From CAYQDB01 sp964416195 (GTDB lineage Bacteria; Zixibacteria; MSB-5A5; GN15; FEB-12): a stretch of 64,000 bases of DNA. This document shows, piece after piece, positions 43,301 through 51,832 of the stretch. The stretch covers positions 66,335 to 130,334 of the forward strand of contig CAYQDB010000009.1 of assembly GCA_964416195.1 (NCBI GenBank), read 5' to 3'. The notes beneath the pieces were generated by a model. It did no database searches, was not told the origin of the DNA, and saw only the letters and a list, made by a program, of their open reading frames with translations. The stretch's first letter is position 1. Each line of letters opens with the position of its first letter. Both the position numbers and the translations under genes were made by a program.

Positions 43301-44265
43301 CCTGGAGTGTCGGCGCTAACGTACCGGCTCATCCTGATTCCGGCATGCTTCGCATCCGCGACAGCCATGGCCTGAACACTCTGGATTCGGTCGGTCCGTT
43401 CTCGATCTCCGGTCTGACTATCACCGCTCCCGACGGTAGTGAGGAGTGGCTGGTTGGAGACGGCAAGACCATCACCTGGGATACCTTCAACACGGCTGGT
43501 GTCGGCAATGTTGCGATATACTACTCCACTACTGATTGGGCTGATTCTATACTAATTGTGGCGAGCACTGCTAACGACGGGTCCTATCTCTGGACTGTAG
43601 ATCCTACCACATCGACCAACGCTCAGGTTGGGGTGTATGGCAGCAATCATAGTGTTGGAGATCACAGCAGCACCTTCACCATTGCCGGTGTGACAGTTAC
43701 GTATCCCAACGGTGCTGAGAACTTAGCTGTTGGTTCCTCTGCCAACATTACCTGGACCACAATCGGCACCATTGCCAACGTGGATATCCAGTATTCGGTC
43801 GACGGTGGACTATGGACCAACATTACCACTGATCTTGCGAATGCAGGTACCTACACATGGCCTTCGATCCCGAACAATCCGTCCAGCAACGTGAAAGTAC
43901 GGGTTAAAAAGGCGGGAGTAGACCTCGGCTCTGATGCCAGTAACAACCCGTTTACTATTTCCGGTATCATCATTGCCCAGCCTGCTGCTGGAGTGACGTG
44001 GAATATCGGCACCGCCTACAACATTACATGGACCAAGATTGGGTTGATCGGTAACGTCATCATTGAGTACTCAAAAGACGGTGGTACCGTTTGGATTACG
44101 GTTCCAGGAGCCAGTACGGTCAATCCCGATCTTGGAACCTTCAATTGGAACCTGATTGCGGGTGACTTCCCCAGTCCTCCGTATCCCAATTGCCGAGTTC
44201 GGATTACAGAGATATCGGTACCGACTGTGCACTACTTGAACGGTGGTAACTTCACGATCCAGTAA
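40399..44265 (+). CDS. Large modular lipoprotein with Ig-like and repeat domains
   Basis: The signal MKRSSKFLLLLAIIMSGIVG continues to a lipobox ending in FIGC, predicting an anchored lipoprotein. The mature 1260 residues hold a carboxypeptidase-regulatory-like domain (about 45-140), a second beta domain with VYTALPNPAPGKD, SbsA/Big_5-like Ig modules (FSEPMDTFSFDVTLDP, then LNFDMVPVIDPLYG), a fibronectin-like part and at least four 85-95 residue repeats at the end of the type PNGAENLAVGSSANITWTT with VDIQYSVDGGLWTNI. Function is unknown; surface or envelope structural role is likely. AAGGAG precedes the ATG and a terminator follows at 44294. Confidence 0.85.
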   Translation: MKRSSKFLLLLAIIMSGIVGVYFIGCEGDNTTINEPTPPDKVIGSVHGVIASDFDNIPLANVQVWWVSSGETHTVTSDSMGYYITDDILVSGEYEMTYSVNGYAVARETATIPTVEALRGEPGTPVSGDIPWSETEDIYLLPLNANLTGKVYTALPNPAPGKDDETPVAAGDSSNLVSPVANVEVILDYGYDIVPNRYQAFTDQNGQYTFTNVPWASALVQVVVMPFTVGDSSYATTTADVNLVHNGTATQPNIYATLDCTELPQVLKTNFSQYVDFHYDSLLRVTFSEPMDTFSFDVTLDPAGDTAWSYTLAWSLSNQVLEIDPVMTLMTDVEYELGLDGQSKDGCPLPSTTRSFTVLDGIVLLSTNLERAPTHFDQFPIDSVIRLNFDMVPVIDPLYGWITLTDVTDSITPMTYPVAFDSTVNGNSIVITPSDSLERSHKYELCYKIHSNIEGDYVNGCIDFFTEVNTTPPPQVTGFAVDVGLMQLVDSTSWPIDWNDTLIGFRWNTVQQADSFKIYAKDNKANSDFIQIEVVPCSEHLQYQFDTLYLPSQFDLYPNDGIQTPFSDGTEVTFAIRAWNNAGLGPFSTSITLADVVAPVFNVVQVSGSADNTTGGSDVTDTISLDRSLEYVQATNNPVFSFVEDGGDEAYALSSTDVTWTWNNSYREDTSAYITVPAGMCGAGDSLKVTIYDNSGNSSSYTWKLRPYITITNPVATTTDFEAPSHTVAWTIAQATGATQINWIDYMVTFDNGTTFIDSVGNFGNGTGGGSNTATLDDTLYSTTARVGIMNHSGGNIWYSETFTYNGILLTSPDSATYADSTPIYDALGTDSTLIPLAWNSAGVDTVVIWYNADACGWTAFDTVANTGTYSFWPPDRGGDYACQVRVSDYDANFHPWDYTTWDFDVTHDYLTITFPAASDDIEGGADTTVGWTKVGEETQNVIVQYSRNLGATWVDIANPTPNLDTVTWSVGANVPAHPDSGMLRIRDSHGLNTLDSVGPFSISGLTITAPDGSEEWLVGDGKTITWDTFNTAGVGNVAIYYSTTDWADSILIVASTANDGSYLWTVDPTTSTNAQVGVYGSNHSVGDHSSTFTIAGVTVTYPNGAENLAVGSSANITWTTIGTIANVDIQYSVDGGLWTNITTDLANAGTYTWPSIPNNPSSNVKVRVKKAGVDLGSDASNNPFTISGIIIAQPAAGVTWNIGTAYNITWTKIGLIGNVIIEYSKDGGTVWITVPGASTVNPDLGTFNWNLIAGDFPSPPYPNCRVRITEISVPTVHYLNGGNFTIQ

Positions 44266-44293
44266 CCTGATCCGGTAATCTTAGACCATTATG

Positions 44294-44330
44294 CCGGGGA
44301 TTGACTCAAGTCAGTCCCCGGTTTTATTTT
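44294..44330 (+). terminator. Intrinsic terminator of the large lipoprotein gene
   Basis: The stem CCGGGGA...TCCCCGG (44294-44300 with 44315-44321) is extended inward by TGACT/AGTCA and followed by TTTTATTTT. It lies about 30 bases after the stop. Confidence 0.9.
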
Positions 44331-44438
44331 GGGTGAAAACCATGATGGTTCGCAGCTATCACTAATAACTCACAAACCTTACGAAGCGCTTCATTGTGAA
44401 TCTGTCGCAGGCGAAGTCAGGGACTAATGAGACCAATC

Positions 44439-45290
44439 TTATTTTGTCTTCACCAATCCGCGCAGGATTCTCAGGTTTTCGATATCCTCGGCGAGGTCTT
44501 CGCCCTTAGGGGTCTCGAGGATCATCGGGATTTTCTTGAGCCGCCTGTCATTGACGATATTGCGAAAGCCGTCCAGCCCGATGAACCCCTTGCCGATGTG
44601 TTCATGGCGGTCACGTCGGGAACCAAGCTCCTTCTTACTGTCATTGATGTGGATGATTCTCAGACGGTCAAGGCCGATGATCTCGTTGAATGATTTCGTC
44701 GTTTTTTTATAGCCATTGGGATCAACCAGCTCATATCCGGCGGTAAAGATGTGACAAGTATCCAGGCAAACGCCAATTTTGTCTTTGTTTTCCACACGGT
44801 CAATCATGTAGGCCAGTTGCTCGAAGGTGTAGCCGAGGTTGGATCCCTGGCCGGCGGTGGCTTCAAGCAGGAGGGTAACATTGTTATCGGTGAGCTCATC
44901 AAAGAGCCGGTTTATGTTGTCGGTTATCTTGTTCATTCCGGTCTCTTCGCCGGAGCCGACATGCGAGCCGGGGTGCATCACCAGGTTGGGGATTTTCAAG
45001 ACTTCGCAGCGCTCCATCTCTTCTTTAAGCGACTGGTGCGATTTCTCGTTCAACGCCGAGTCCGGGGAGGCGATATTAATGAGGTAGCTGGTGTGAGATG
45101 TAGCTACGGTGACGCCGGTCTCTTCGATTAATTCAAAGAACTTGTCAATATCATCCGGTTTGAGTTCAGCGGCCCGCCACTGGTTGTTGGACTTGTTGAA
45201 CATCTGGATGGTGTCGCAGGTGGCCTGCTTTCCACGCTCGATCGCCTTGTGGACTCCGCCCGCTATTGACTCATGGGCACCAAAAAGCAT
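44439..45290 (-). CDS. nfo: Deoxyribonuclease IV (AP endonuclease)
   Basis: Endonuclease IV cuts DNA at abasic sites using three zinc ions. Signatures are LFGAHESIAGGVHKAIERGK, IQMFNKSNNQWRA, MHPGSHVGSGEETGMNKI, LLLEATAGQGSNLGYTFEQL, VCLDTCHIFTAGYEL, IHINDSKKELGSRRDRHEHI (zinc His/Asp cluster) and ILETPKGED. Length (283) is normal. It is convergent with the large lipoprotein gene and stands alone. Confidence 0.96.
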   Translation of the reverse strand: MLFGAHESIAGGVHKAIERGKQATCDTIQMFNKSNNQWRAAELKPDDIDKFFELIEETGVTVATSHTSYLINIASPDSALNEKSHQSLKEEMERCEVLKIPNLVMHPGSHVGSGEETGMNKITDNINRLFDELTDNNVTLLLEATAGQGSNLGYTFEQLAYMIDRVENKDKIGVCLDTCHIFTAGYELVDPNGYKKTTKSFNEIIGLDRLRIIHINDSKKELGSRRDRHEHIGKGFIGLDGFRNIVNDRRLKKIPMILETPKGEDLAEDIENLRILRGLVKTK

Positions 45291-45394
45291 ACTACCTCGT
45301 TATCTACAGGTATTCGGTTATCCACTAAAGCAAGATAAACTATTGTTAAAGCCAGAACAATACGGGATTATCCGGGTCGCACACAGAGTTGCTC

Positions 45395-46237
45395 TCACTC
45401 TATGTCGAACGTTACGCTGAAACCGTAGACGAAATCCAGCACCTCGGACAGGTCGTCATCGAGAGGGAACCGGAAGTTCAATCCAGGTCTGATGATTCCA
45501 AAATCGGCGTAGCCGGCTAATCCCATTTGATGCACAGTGCGCTCTCCGAAATCGAGATCGCTCTGGGTGGTTAACAGACGACCGGTGAAGCCGCTACCGA
45601 TACCCGCACTGGCTGACCTGTACCACAGCTCTAAATTGTAGTCGATATACATCTCCGGGGCTCCTCCACCATTAGTGGGAACCATGAAGCTTCCTCCCAT
45701 AGTAAACGAGAATGAAGTCCCACCCCGGGACGAGAATCGGTACCCGCCGCTGGCCAGAAGAGTAAATAGATTCGGTATGAATGCTTCAAATCTGTCAAAG
45801 CTGGTGAAGATGCCAATTGTCGCGGCGTTGAACCTGTCATCCTGGGCGAGTGGTAGACGGATGCCGAAGTTCGCAATGGCAACGGCTGACAGTCTTCTTT
45901 CTGGGCTTGTAACTCTGAGGCCAATGTATGGGTTCCCAATGATGTTTTGATCCAGGTAATAGCTTGATATGTTATCTATGTCATACCGCGCGAACGGGAA
46001 TTCAACGACAAGAGCAGTCATCTGAGTCAGCGAAAAACTCCCGGACAGAAACCATGCTGAGTTCAGCAGAGAGAAGTCTCTGTCTCTGTCGAATTTTGCC
46101 TTGTGAGCCTCTAACGATATCTCTCTTTCTCCATACGTGTGCAACCAATAGTGCTGCGAGGCCACTGGTTCCGTAAGTCCAAAGAACGTCAAAACCAGTA
46201 TCATTGCGATCGATGATATAACAGCTTTAATGTTCAT
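45395..46237 (-). CDS. Hypothetical outer-membrane beta-barrel protein
   Basis: A signal peptide (MNIKAVISSIAMILVLTFFG to PVASQ) precedes a beta-rich protein with repeated amphipathic strands ending in aromatic residues (IIGNPYIGLRVTSPERRLS, GGYRFSSRGGTSFSFTMGGS, YIDYNLELWYRSASAGIGSG, YADFGIIRPGLNFRFPLD) and a final FVYGFSVTFDIE strand. This fits a transporter-like or MetA-pathway outer-membrane barrel. I cannot name a family. The start at 46237 is used; six residues of the longer frame are unneeded. It is divergent from the PorV-like gene across 280 bases. Confidence 0.65.
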   Translation of the reverse strand: MNIKAVISSIAMILVLTFFGLTEPVASQHYWLHTYGEREISLEAHKAKFDRDRDFSLLNSAWFLSGSFSLTQMTALVVEFPFARYDIDNISSYYLDQNIIGNPYIGLRVTSPERRLSAVAIANFGIRLPLAQDDRFNAATIGIFTSFDRFEAFIPNLFTLLASGGYRFSSRGGTSFSFTMGGSFMVPTNGGGAPEMYIDYNLELWYRSASAGIGSGFTGRLLTTQSDLDFGERTVHQMGLAGYADFGIIRPGLNFRFPLDDDLSEVLDFVYGFSVTFDIE

Positions 46238-46517
46238 CACTATTACTACCCTCATATTGTGCGAAAACCATTTAATATCCTTAAAAATAGAGAAATTATC
46301 AAGGTCTCAGCCTTACTTCGTTAGGTCGTGTTAAAGGTGTTCCGCTACCATAGCACACCTGCACATAAATACTGAATTACAAGAAACATAAGAAGCGGGT
46401 TTTTATATTGCAATATCCATTTGCAGATTTGCAGGTCGGAGGGACATCACTGTATATATATATAATGAGTGCTGGAATCTGCTGTGATTTTTGGCCGGCA
46501 GGTATTACATTGTCTGC

Positions 46518-47480
46518 ATGCGCAAGTATCTCAGCTGTATCTTGTCCATCCTGGTTATCTGTCATAGCAGTGCCTTGGCGGCCAAGTATGCCGGCGACGC
46601 CTTCTCGCTGGGTGTAGGTGGCCGTGCGCTGGCGCTGGGTGGGGCGGTAATCGCCGGGCCGTTTGACGCCACGGCGGCCTACTGGAACCCGGCGGGTATG
46701 AACCGGCTCGATGGCCGCTATTTGGTGTTCATGCACGCGGAGACATTCGGTTCCCTTCTCAACCATGACTATATCTCATATATAGATGCCCGAGGCCAGA
46801 GCGGGTCTCTTATTCAAGCGTTTGGTTTTTATGTCTACTATCTCGGTGGGGGCGGTATCAAGATTACCGACACTCTTGCCAGTGGTCGTCCATTTGTCGT
46901 GCGTGAGGAATCGCACGGCGACTTCTTGTTTTCGGCGGCTATATCCGGAAGAATCGCGGGCCGGATTGATTTTGGACTTACGGCCAAGATTATCTATCGT
47001 GACATTGGCACCGAAAGCGGCAAAGGGTTGACAGTCGACGCCGGGCTGCTCTATCAAGTCCATCGGTACATCAACCTGGGGCTGATGGTCACTGATGTCA
47101 CTACCGGTTTCATCCGCTATTCAGGAAAGACCTTCGGTGACGGCCCGAACTATGAATCTATCTATCCGACGATCAAGCCGGGGATAATGGGGGAGTATTT
47201 GTATTCCGATTTTACCGGGCGTTTTGTTGCTTGCGGTGACATTAAGTTCGAGAACCTCAAGTCTGCCGCGCAGTACTGGAGCGGCCCGGTCTCACTTGAT
47301 ACTCATTATGGATGGGAGCTCGACTACAGAGCAATTGTCTTTGGACGTGCAGGGTTTGATATTGGGCGTTTCACTGCCGGTGGCGGACTCGATGTCCGCA
47401 ACTTCACGGTCGACTTTGCCTACTTTCACCACAGCGACCTTGACGAAACCTACCGTGTAAGCGCCGGCTACCGCTTTTAG
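46518..47480 (+). CDS. PorV/PorQ-like outer-membrane protein
   Basis: After a signal peptide (MRKYLSCILSILVICHSSAL) the mature protein starts with the PorV/UPF0164 hallmark YAGDAFSLGVGGRALALGGA and FDATAAYWNPAGMNRLDGRY, then barrel strands such as FLFSAAISGRIAGRIDFGLT, YINLGLMVTDVTTGFIRYSG and a final DETYRVSAGYRF. PorV proteins shuttle or anchor type IX secretion cargo in Bacteroidetes, but similar barrels occur in many FCB lineages without it, so that role is not implied. The ATG at 46518 is used rather than 46491. TATAAT-like AT repeats lie at 46452-46466 upstream. Confidence 0.85.
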   Translation: MRKYLSCILSILVICHSSALAAKYAGDAFSLGVGGRALALGGAVIAGPFDATAAYWNPAGMNRLDGRYLVFMHAETFGSLLNHDYISYIDARGQSGSLIQAFGFYVYYLGGGGIKITDTLASGRPFVVREESHGDFLFSAAISGRIAGRIDFGLTAKIIYRDIGTESGKGLTVDAGLLYQVHRYINLGLMVTDVTTGFIRYSGKTFGDGPNYESIYPTIKPGIMGEYLYSDFTGRFVACGDIKFENLKSAAQYWSGPVSLDTHYGWELDYRAIVFGRAGFDIGRFTAGGGLDVRNFTVDFAYFHHSDLDETYRVSAGYRF

Positions 47481-47589
47481 CCTGCAAAGCCATTTCGTTT
47501 GGACCCAACATAAATCCAGGATCATCCGCAGTTAAAGTTAAGCAGATCAGGTAACCTTGCGGGTCTGGTCAGCAGGAGTGGGGCCGGAG

Positions 47590-47817
47590 TCAGGAAGATG
47601 TCCTACAAGCGGTCAGTATATACAACCGGTAGGGAGCCCAGTAGCACCAAATTGTCGGGTAACCTGGATCAGCATATGGATCCGGCGGAACTCCCCCATG
47701 CCCTGGGTCAATATACGCGTGAACGAGCTGCGCATGACCAGTCTGAATGGATATCCCTGTTAGGATTCCAGCCAAGAGGAGAAAGACTAAAGTTCTGCTT
47801 CTAATTGAGCGCATCAC
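47590..47817 (-). CDS. Small secreted peptide, unknown
   Basis: A 75-residue frame starting in an ATGA overlap with the stop of the upstream gene (47814-47817). It has a signal peptide (LVFLLLAGILTGISIQTGHA, cleavage after HA) and a mature part of about 45 residues: QLVHAYIDPGHGGVPPDPYA then DPGYPTIWCYWAPYRLYIL and a Cys. IDPGHGG is the opening of zinc amidase_3 domains, but no amidase sequence follows, so this is either a small secreted peptide or a truncated remnant. The translational coupling favours expression. Function is unknown. Confidence 0.45.
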   Translation of the reverse strand: MMRSIRSRTLVFLLLAGILTGISIQTGHAQLVHAYIDPGHGGVPPDPYADPGYPTIWCYWAPYRLYILTACRTSS

Positions 47818-48869
47818 TTTTCCTTCCTGTAGATGATATACGCCTTGTAATCATCGTTATCGAGGAATGCTATTTTCCTCCCATCTGGGGCGTAGACTGG
47901 CGCGCTACAGCTTTCAATTCCAATAAGAGTGTCAAGGATGGTAAATTCATTGGTGGTATAATCGAAGGTCCCTATCCTATCTACCACGAATTCACCGCCC
48001 GAGGGGTAATCGCCATCACACGTCTGATTGAACAGCATTTCGGTTGCCCTAGGATTGAAGGAGACGAACAAAAATCCACACCCAAAGGTTCCTGCTGGCC
48101 GATCACCGGCGTAATCCTGCAAGGTTATCTGAACGGAATCGCTCAACCGTGTAAGAATTGCGTGTGTAAAAAAGTACGATCTGTCTGGACTAATGACCGC
48201 CTCGAAAGCTTGCCGATAGGGGTCTTCCGCAAGCCAGATCGAGTCGCTCTGATCGAGGGTAATAAGGTCGAGGCCACCTGTCCCCCAGCAGATAAAGTGG
48301 TTGTCCTGCATCGCTGGAGCCTTGTCAGGAAAGAACCATCGCGGCTCGTCAATCGTCTCACCTACCGTAGCGCGAGGTAACATCCTTGAACGCCCGGTCA
48401 TGGTCTTAAAGACATAATACGCGTTCCCTTCCAACGTCAAGAAGGGTCCCTCGAAGTAGGTGTTACCGGCTGCGTTGGACACCGTCTGCCACTCGGCCAC
48501 AATCGTCTCCTGGCCGGTGTTGATGTCAACAACGGTTATGGTCTTGTACAAGGCCGAGTCAGATGCTCTGCGCCTAGGCAAGTTGATAGCCACCTTGTCG
48601 TTCGACGCCCACTCGAACCGCCGGGGCGTGATGCCGATGTCGATCTTCCAAGTCTCGCGGCTATTGCCCAAAGTGTCTGAGATCATCAAAAAGTTGTTGG
48701 CAAAATACGCCAATTTTGTCCCATCAGGTGACCACTTCAGTGGCCCCGTAAAAGGCACCCAGGCCGCCGGCCCTACCTCGATCACTTTAGTGACCTTATA
48801 GCCCGCAGCTAGGCTTAGGCTGTTAAAAAGCCCGGCCACTAGTAGAATTGTTGCAACAAACAAACGCAT
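47814..48869 (-). CDS. Secreted TolB-like beta-propeller protein
   Basis: The signal MRLFVATILLVAGLFNSLSL is followed by about 330 residues with PD40/WD40-like blades: LKWSPDGTKLAYFANNFLMI, FEWASNDKVAINLPRR, VVDINTGQETIVAEWQTVSN, NPRATEMLFNQTCDGDYPSG and PVYAPDGRKIAFLDNDDYKA. Such propellers act as periplasmic interaction scaffolds. No enzyme domain is attached. It is the first gene of a two-gene unit with the small secreted peptide. The 287-base spacer behind it (48870-49156) shows nothing clear. Confidence 0.78.
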   Translation of the reverse strand: MRLFVATILLVAGLFNSLSLAAGYKVTKVIEVGPAAWVPFTGPLKWSPDGTKLAYFANNFLMISDTLGNSRETWKIDIGITPRRFEWASNDKVAINLPRRRASDSALYKTITVVDINTGQETIVAEWQTVSNAAGNTYFEGPFLTLEGNAYYVFKTMTGRSRMLPRATVGETIDEPRWFFPDKAPAMQDNHFICWGTGGLDLITLDQSDSIWLAEDPYRQAFEAVISPDRSYFFTHAILTRLSDSVQITLQDYAGDRPAGTFGCGFLFVSFNPRATEMLFNQTCDGDYPSGGEFVVDRIGTFDYTTNEFTILDTLIGIESCSAPVYAPDGRKIAFLDNDDYKAYIIYRKEK

Positions 48870-49156
48870 AGGATTTGCTCCTTTCTAAAGATAATGTTAC
48901 AGGACAAAAACAACCAATACGCTCATATATACACCTCCCTCTTCGGTCTGTCATTATGAGAGCCACCACCACACGACAACCGTTGCGTATGATTCCATTT
49001 GTGCGTGTGCCTAAAAAAAGAAAAGTAATATCTATAGAATTTGTCAAGGGGAAAATTGGGATTTTTTAGATATCAAAGATGGAGCAGATGTGGACTCACC
49101 ATTGGCGAGCCGTGTACAACACAATGACTTTGGTGATCGGATAGAAGGCAATCACA

Positions 49157-51769
49157 TCAGAATGAGAAGCCCACGTTCAGGTAAAACCGTTCCTCATCCG
49201 TGTCGGCGACTCCATAACCAAATTCTACAGGGCCGATCGGGGCGTCAAGGGCGAGAGATATGCCGACTCCGTGCCGGAGATTACGAAGCTTGATCTGGTC
49301 TGTCGCCGTGTAGACCTCGCCCATGTCATAACGGCTGATGAAATACAGGCGGAGAGGAAGTTTTACACGTAGTTCGTTGTTCAGCAAAAACAGTTTATCG
49401 CCCGATAGCTGGTGGGTGCAAAACCCGGCAAAGGAATGTATCCCGCCGAGGTAAAACTTCTCTGATACCGGCAGGTCCGACCGGGACAATCCCAGAGACA
49501 ACTTAGGATGGTAATTCAGATACTTTCCCAGGGCGGAGTATGCCTCCAGGGAGGTAAAAAAGCGCGTGAACTCGACCTCGCCGCCAAGATACTCGCCTGC
49601 AAATGCCAGTTCGAACAGATGCTTTTTGCCTGACTCAGGAAACGGCACACGATTGAAGGTTTCCACCAGCGATCCGATGGTGAAGATTCTCAGCCCAAAC
49701 TTCTGCGTGGCGCTCTTGTCGGGATGTCGGTATTCGACCTCTTCCAAAGTAAGGCCTGTCGTCACGGTGCCGAGCCTGAATATCTGCTGACCAAGTCGCA
49801 ACTCGATGCCGGTCTTGATCTCTCTCCGATCGCCAGTATGGGAACCTTCCATGTCAAAGAGGTGACGATCGAGCTGATAACGGTACACGTGAAACTTACT
49901 CGTGAGATAGGTGCTGAAAATACGGTCAGCCTTGAAACCGGCGAGATAGCGCTGACGGTCCGGAGCGTAGCGTGCATGGAGAAGAAACTGCAGCCCTATC
50001 CCACCAATATTGTCGTCCAGAATCTCAGCAAACTCTTCGGAGCCATACTCGTCATGCCAATGCCACCCAAGGCGCATTTGGCGGTGCTTCTTTTCCTGAA
50101 CTCGAATGTTGACAATAGCTCCACCACGATACGGTTTGAGATCGACCATGATCTGGTCGAACAAGTCAGTCCCGTAAATGTTGGCGATTCCCTGTGAAGC
50201 CCGGGGGCTCGAATATGGCTGACCGACTTTCAGTGGGAAAAGGGAGCGGATAAACCAGTCTTTTGTGCGTTCGTTTCCATCGACGTCAATCCGTTTGATT
50301 ATTGCTTCATCGATAACAACGGTAATCTTCTTCTGCTCTTGATCAACCGTTACCTCTCTGACGTCGGTCAGGTCGAAGCCATGCGCATTGTAGAGGTTCA
50401 GAATGCGATCAATCCCCTGCTGCAAGAGCTGAGGAGTAAGAAGCGAATCCTCGAAATTGAACTGGGATGCCAACATTGTGTCGTCAAAGATCGTGTTGCC
50501 GACAAAGGTGAATTCGATGTCAGACAACCGAAAACACCGATAGGCCGTTACCCGGAGCAGCGTCTTTACCCCGCCGTCGCCGGACAAACCAAGAGGCCTT
50601 AGGTCAACCTCCAGCCGGAATAGTCGAAGATCAACCGCCACTGACTTGAGAGCGGAGACAAGTTCTGCTCGGCTGACTGGTTCTCCCGTGAATCTCTTCA
50701 TGATAGCAGCCCCAACAGCCGGTGGCAGGCTGTCTCCTCCAACATACACGATGGAGTAACGAGTTTGGTTACACTCCTGCCGAAACCGACTAACGATGCT
50801 GTCGGCGGCCACCTTGCCGGCCTGATAACCCATTTCTATAAGACTATCTTTGAACTTAAAGTCTGTTGAGCTAAACTCATCGATAGGCGGTGCGATAACG
50901 AAATCAGCCGCCTCCAATTGGGTAGCCAGCTTGTCGGCTGTCATAATACTCGTTACCTGGCTGGCAATATCAATCGGTGTTGTCAGTTCCTCCTTGGGAA
51001 GAAGTCGGCTGGCCGTGTTGATAGCTACTACAAAGGTAACAGAGTCACTCATCTTCTTAGCCAGTTCGACGGGGATCGGTGTGATAATACCCCCATCCAT
51101 AAGAAGTTGCCTATCCTTCTCCAGGCCGGTGAAAGCAAGTGGGAAACCCATCGTGGCGCGCATCGCCTCGGCCAGTGACCCGTGGCCATGTATCACCTCA
51201 TGTCCGGTGACGATGTCGGTACTGATGGTTTTGAAGGGGATCGGCAACTTCCCGAAGTCGCCCGCACAGTGATAATTGGCTTTGGTAGTAAGAGTCGTCA
51301 AAAGCGAGGTGAACTTCTGCCCGGCGGTCAACCCCTGGGGTATTACCGGGATAAAGCCGTCGAAGCGAACAGATACAAGATGCCGACCTCGCTCTTCACG
51401 CTGAGTAAGGAACATTGTTTTGCGAGCCGGCGCGTTGGAGAGAAATTGGTCGAACGATATGCTATGCACTAATGAGCGGAGTTCCTCGGGGCTATAACCT
51501 GCTGCATACAAGCCACCCACGATGCCGCCTATAGAGGTACCGGTAACAGCGGCCACACTAATGCCTTTTTCCTCGAAGGCTTGGAGGATGCCGATTGTGG
51601 CCAGCCCTCGTGCCCCGCCGCCGGACAGGGCCAGCAGCACCGGATAGTGCTCAGTGGTGTCAAGAGGGTCGAGACCATCCAATCCGCCGACGATGATGCG
51701 GTCGCCGGCGCACGCGGATGCGGTGACGAGACAGCAGACCATCAGTGTGATAGTGACAATAGTTTTCAC
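49157..51769 (-). CDS. Patatin-POTRA-Omp85 protein (type Vd autotransporter-like)
   Basis: Three parts are visible. The patatin phospholipase domain has the oxyanion loop LALSGGGARGLATIGI, the nucleophile elbow VTGTSIGGIVGG (Ser79) and the LLMDGGIITPIP aspartate. A POTRA-like part follows (FVGNTIFDDTMLASQFNFED, then IKRIDVDGNERTKDW) and the last 350 residues are an Omp85 barrel ending in FYLNVGFSF, a typical terminal Phe. This is the layout of PlpD-type autotransporters that expose a lipase at the cell surface. A GTG at 51769 gives a clean signal peptide (KTIVTITLMVCCLVTASACA); a GTG at 51820 is possible but crowds the divergent gene. Confidence 0.88.
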   Translation of the reverse strand: MKTIVTITLMVCCLVTASACAGDRIIVGGLDGLDPLDTTEHYPVLLALSGGGARGLATIGILQAFEEKGISVAAVTGTSIGGIVGGLYAAGYSPEELRSLVHSISFDQFLSNAPARKTMFLTQREERGRHLVSVRFDGFIPVIPQGLTAGQKFTSLLTTLTTKANYHCAGDFGKLPIPFKTISTDIVTGHEVIHGHGSLAEAMRATMGFPLAFTGLEKDRQLLMDGGIITPIPVELAKKMSDSVTFVVAINTASRLLPKEELTTPIDIASQVTSIMTADKLATQLEAADFVIAPPIDEFSSTDFKFKDSLIEMGYQAGKVAADSIVSRFRQECNQTRYSIVYVGGDSLPPAVGAAIMKRFTGEPVSRAELVSALKSVAVDLRLFRLEVDLRPLGLSGDGGVKTLLRVTAYRCFRLSDIEFTFVGNTIFDDTMLASQFNFEDSLLTPQLLQQGIDRILNLYNAHGFDLTDVREVTVDQEQKKITVVIDEAIIKRIDVDGNERTKDWFIRSLFPLKVGQPYSSPRASQGIANIYGTDLFDQIMVDLKPYRGGAIVNIRVQEKKHRQMRLGWHWHDEYGSEEFAEILDDNIGGIGLQFLLHARYAPDRQRYLAGFKADRIFSTYLTSKFHVYRYQLDRHLFDMEGSHTGDRREIKTGIELRLGQQIFRLGTVTTGLTLEEVEYRHPDKSATQKFGLRIFTIGSLVETFNRVPFPESGKKHLFELAFAGEYLGGEVEFTRFFTSLEAYSALGKYLNYHPKLSLGLSRSDLPVSEKFYLGGIHSFAGFCTHQLSGDKLFLLNNELRVKLPLRLYFISRYDMGEVYTATDQIKLRNLRHGVGISLALDAPIGPVEFGYGVADTDEERFYLNVGFSF

Positions 51770-51832
51770 TTGCCAAGCGGTTACAGGAATGAGTTCATTG
51801 GCTCCCAGTAACTTATTCACAGGTAATAAAAA

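Noticed and set aside
47590..47817. Second Sec codon reading through the TGA at the end of the small secreted frame
   Set aside because: Translation beyond the TGA soon meets another stop and shows no homology or SECIS-like hairpin.
47805..48380. Plus-strand 191-codon open frame
   Set aside because: Antisense to the TolB-like beta-propeller gene; start and codon use look like a shadow of that gene.
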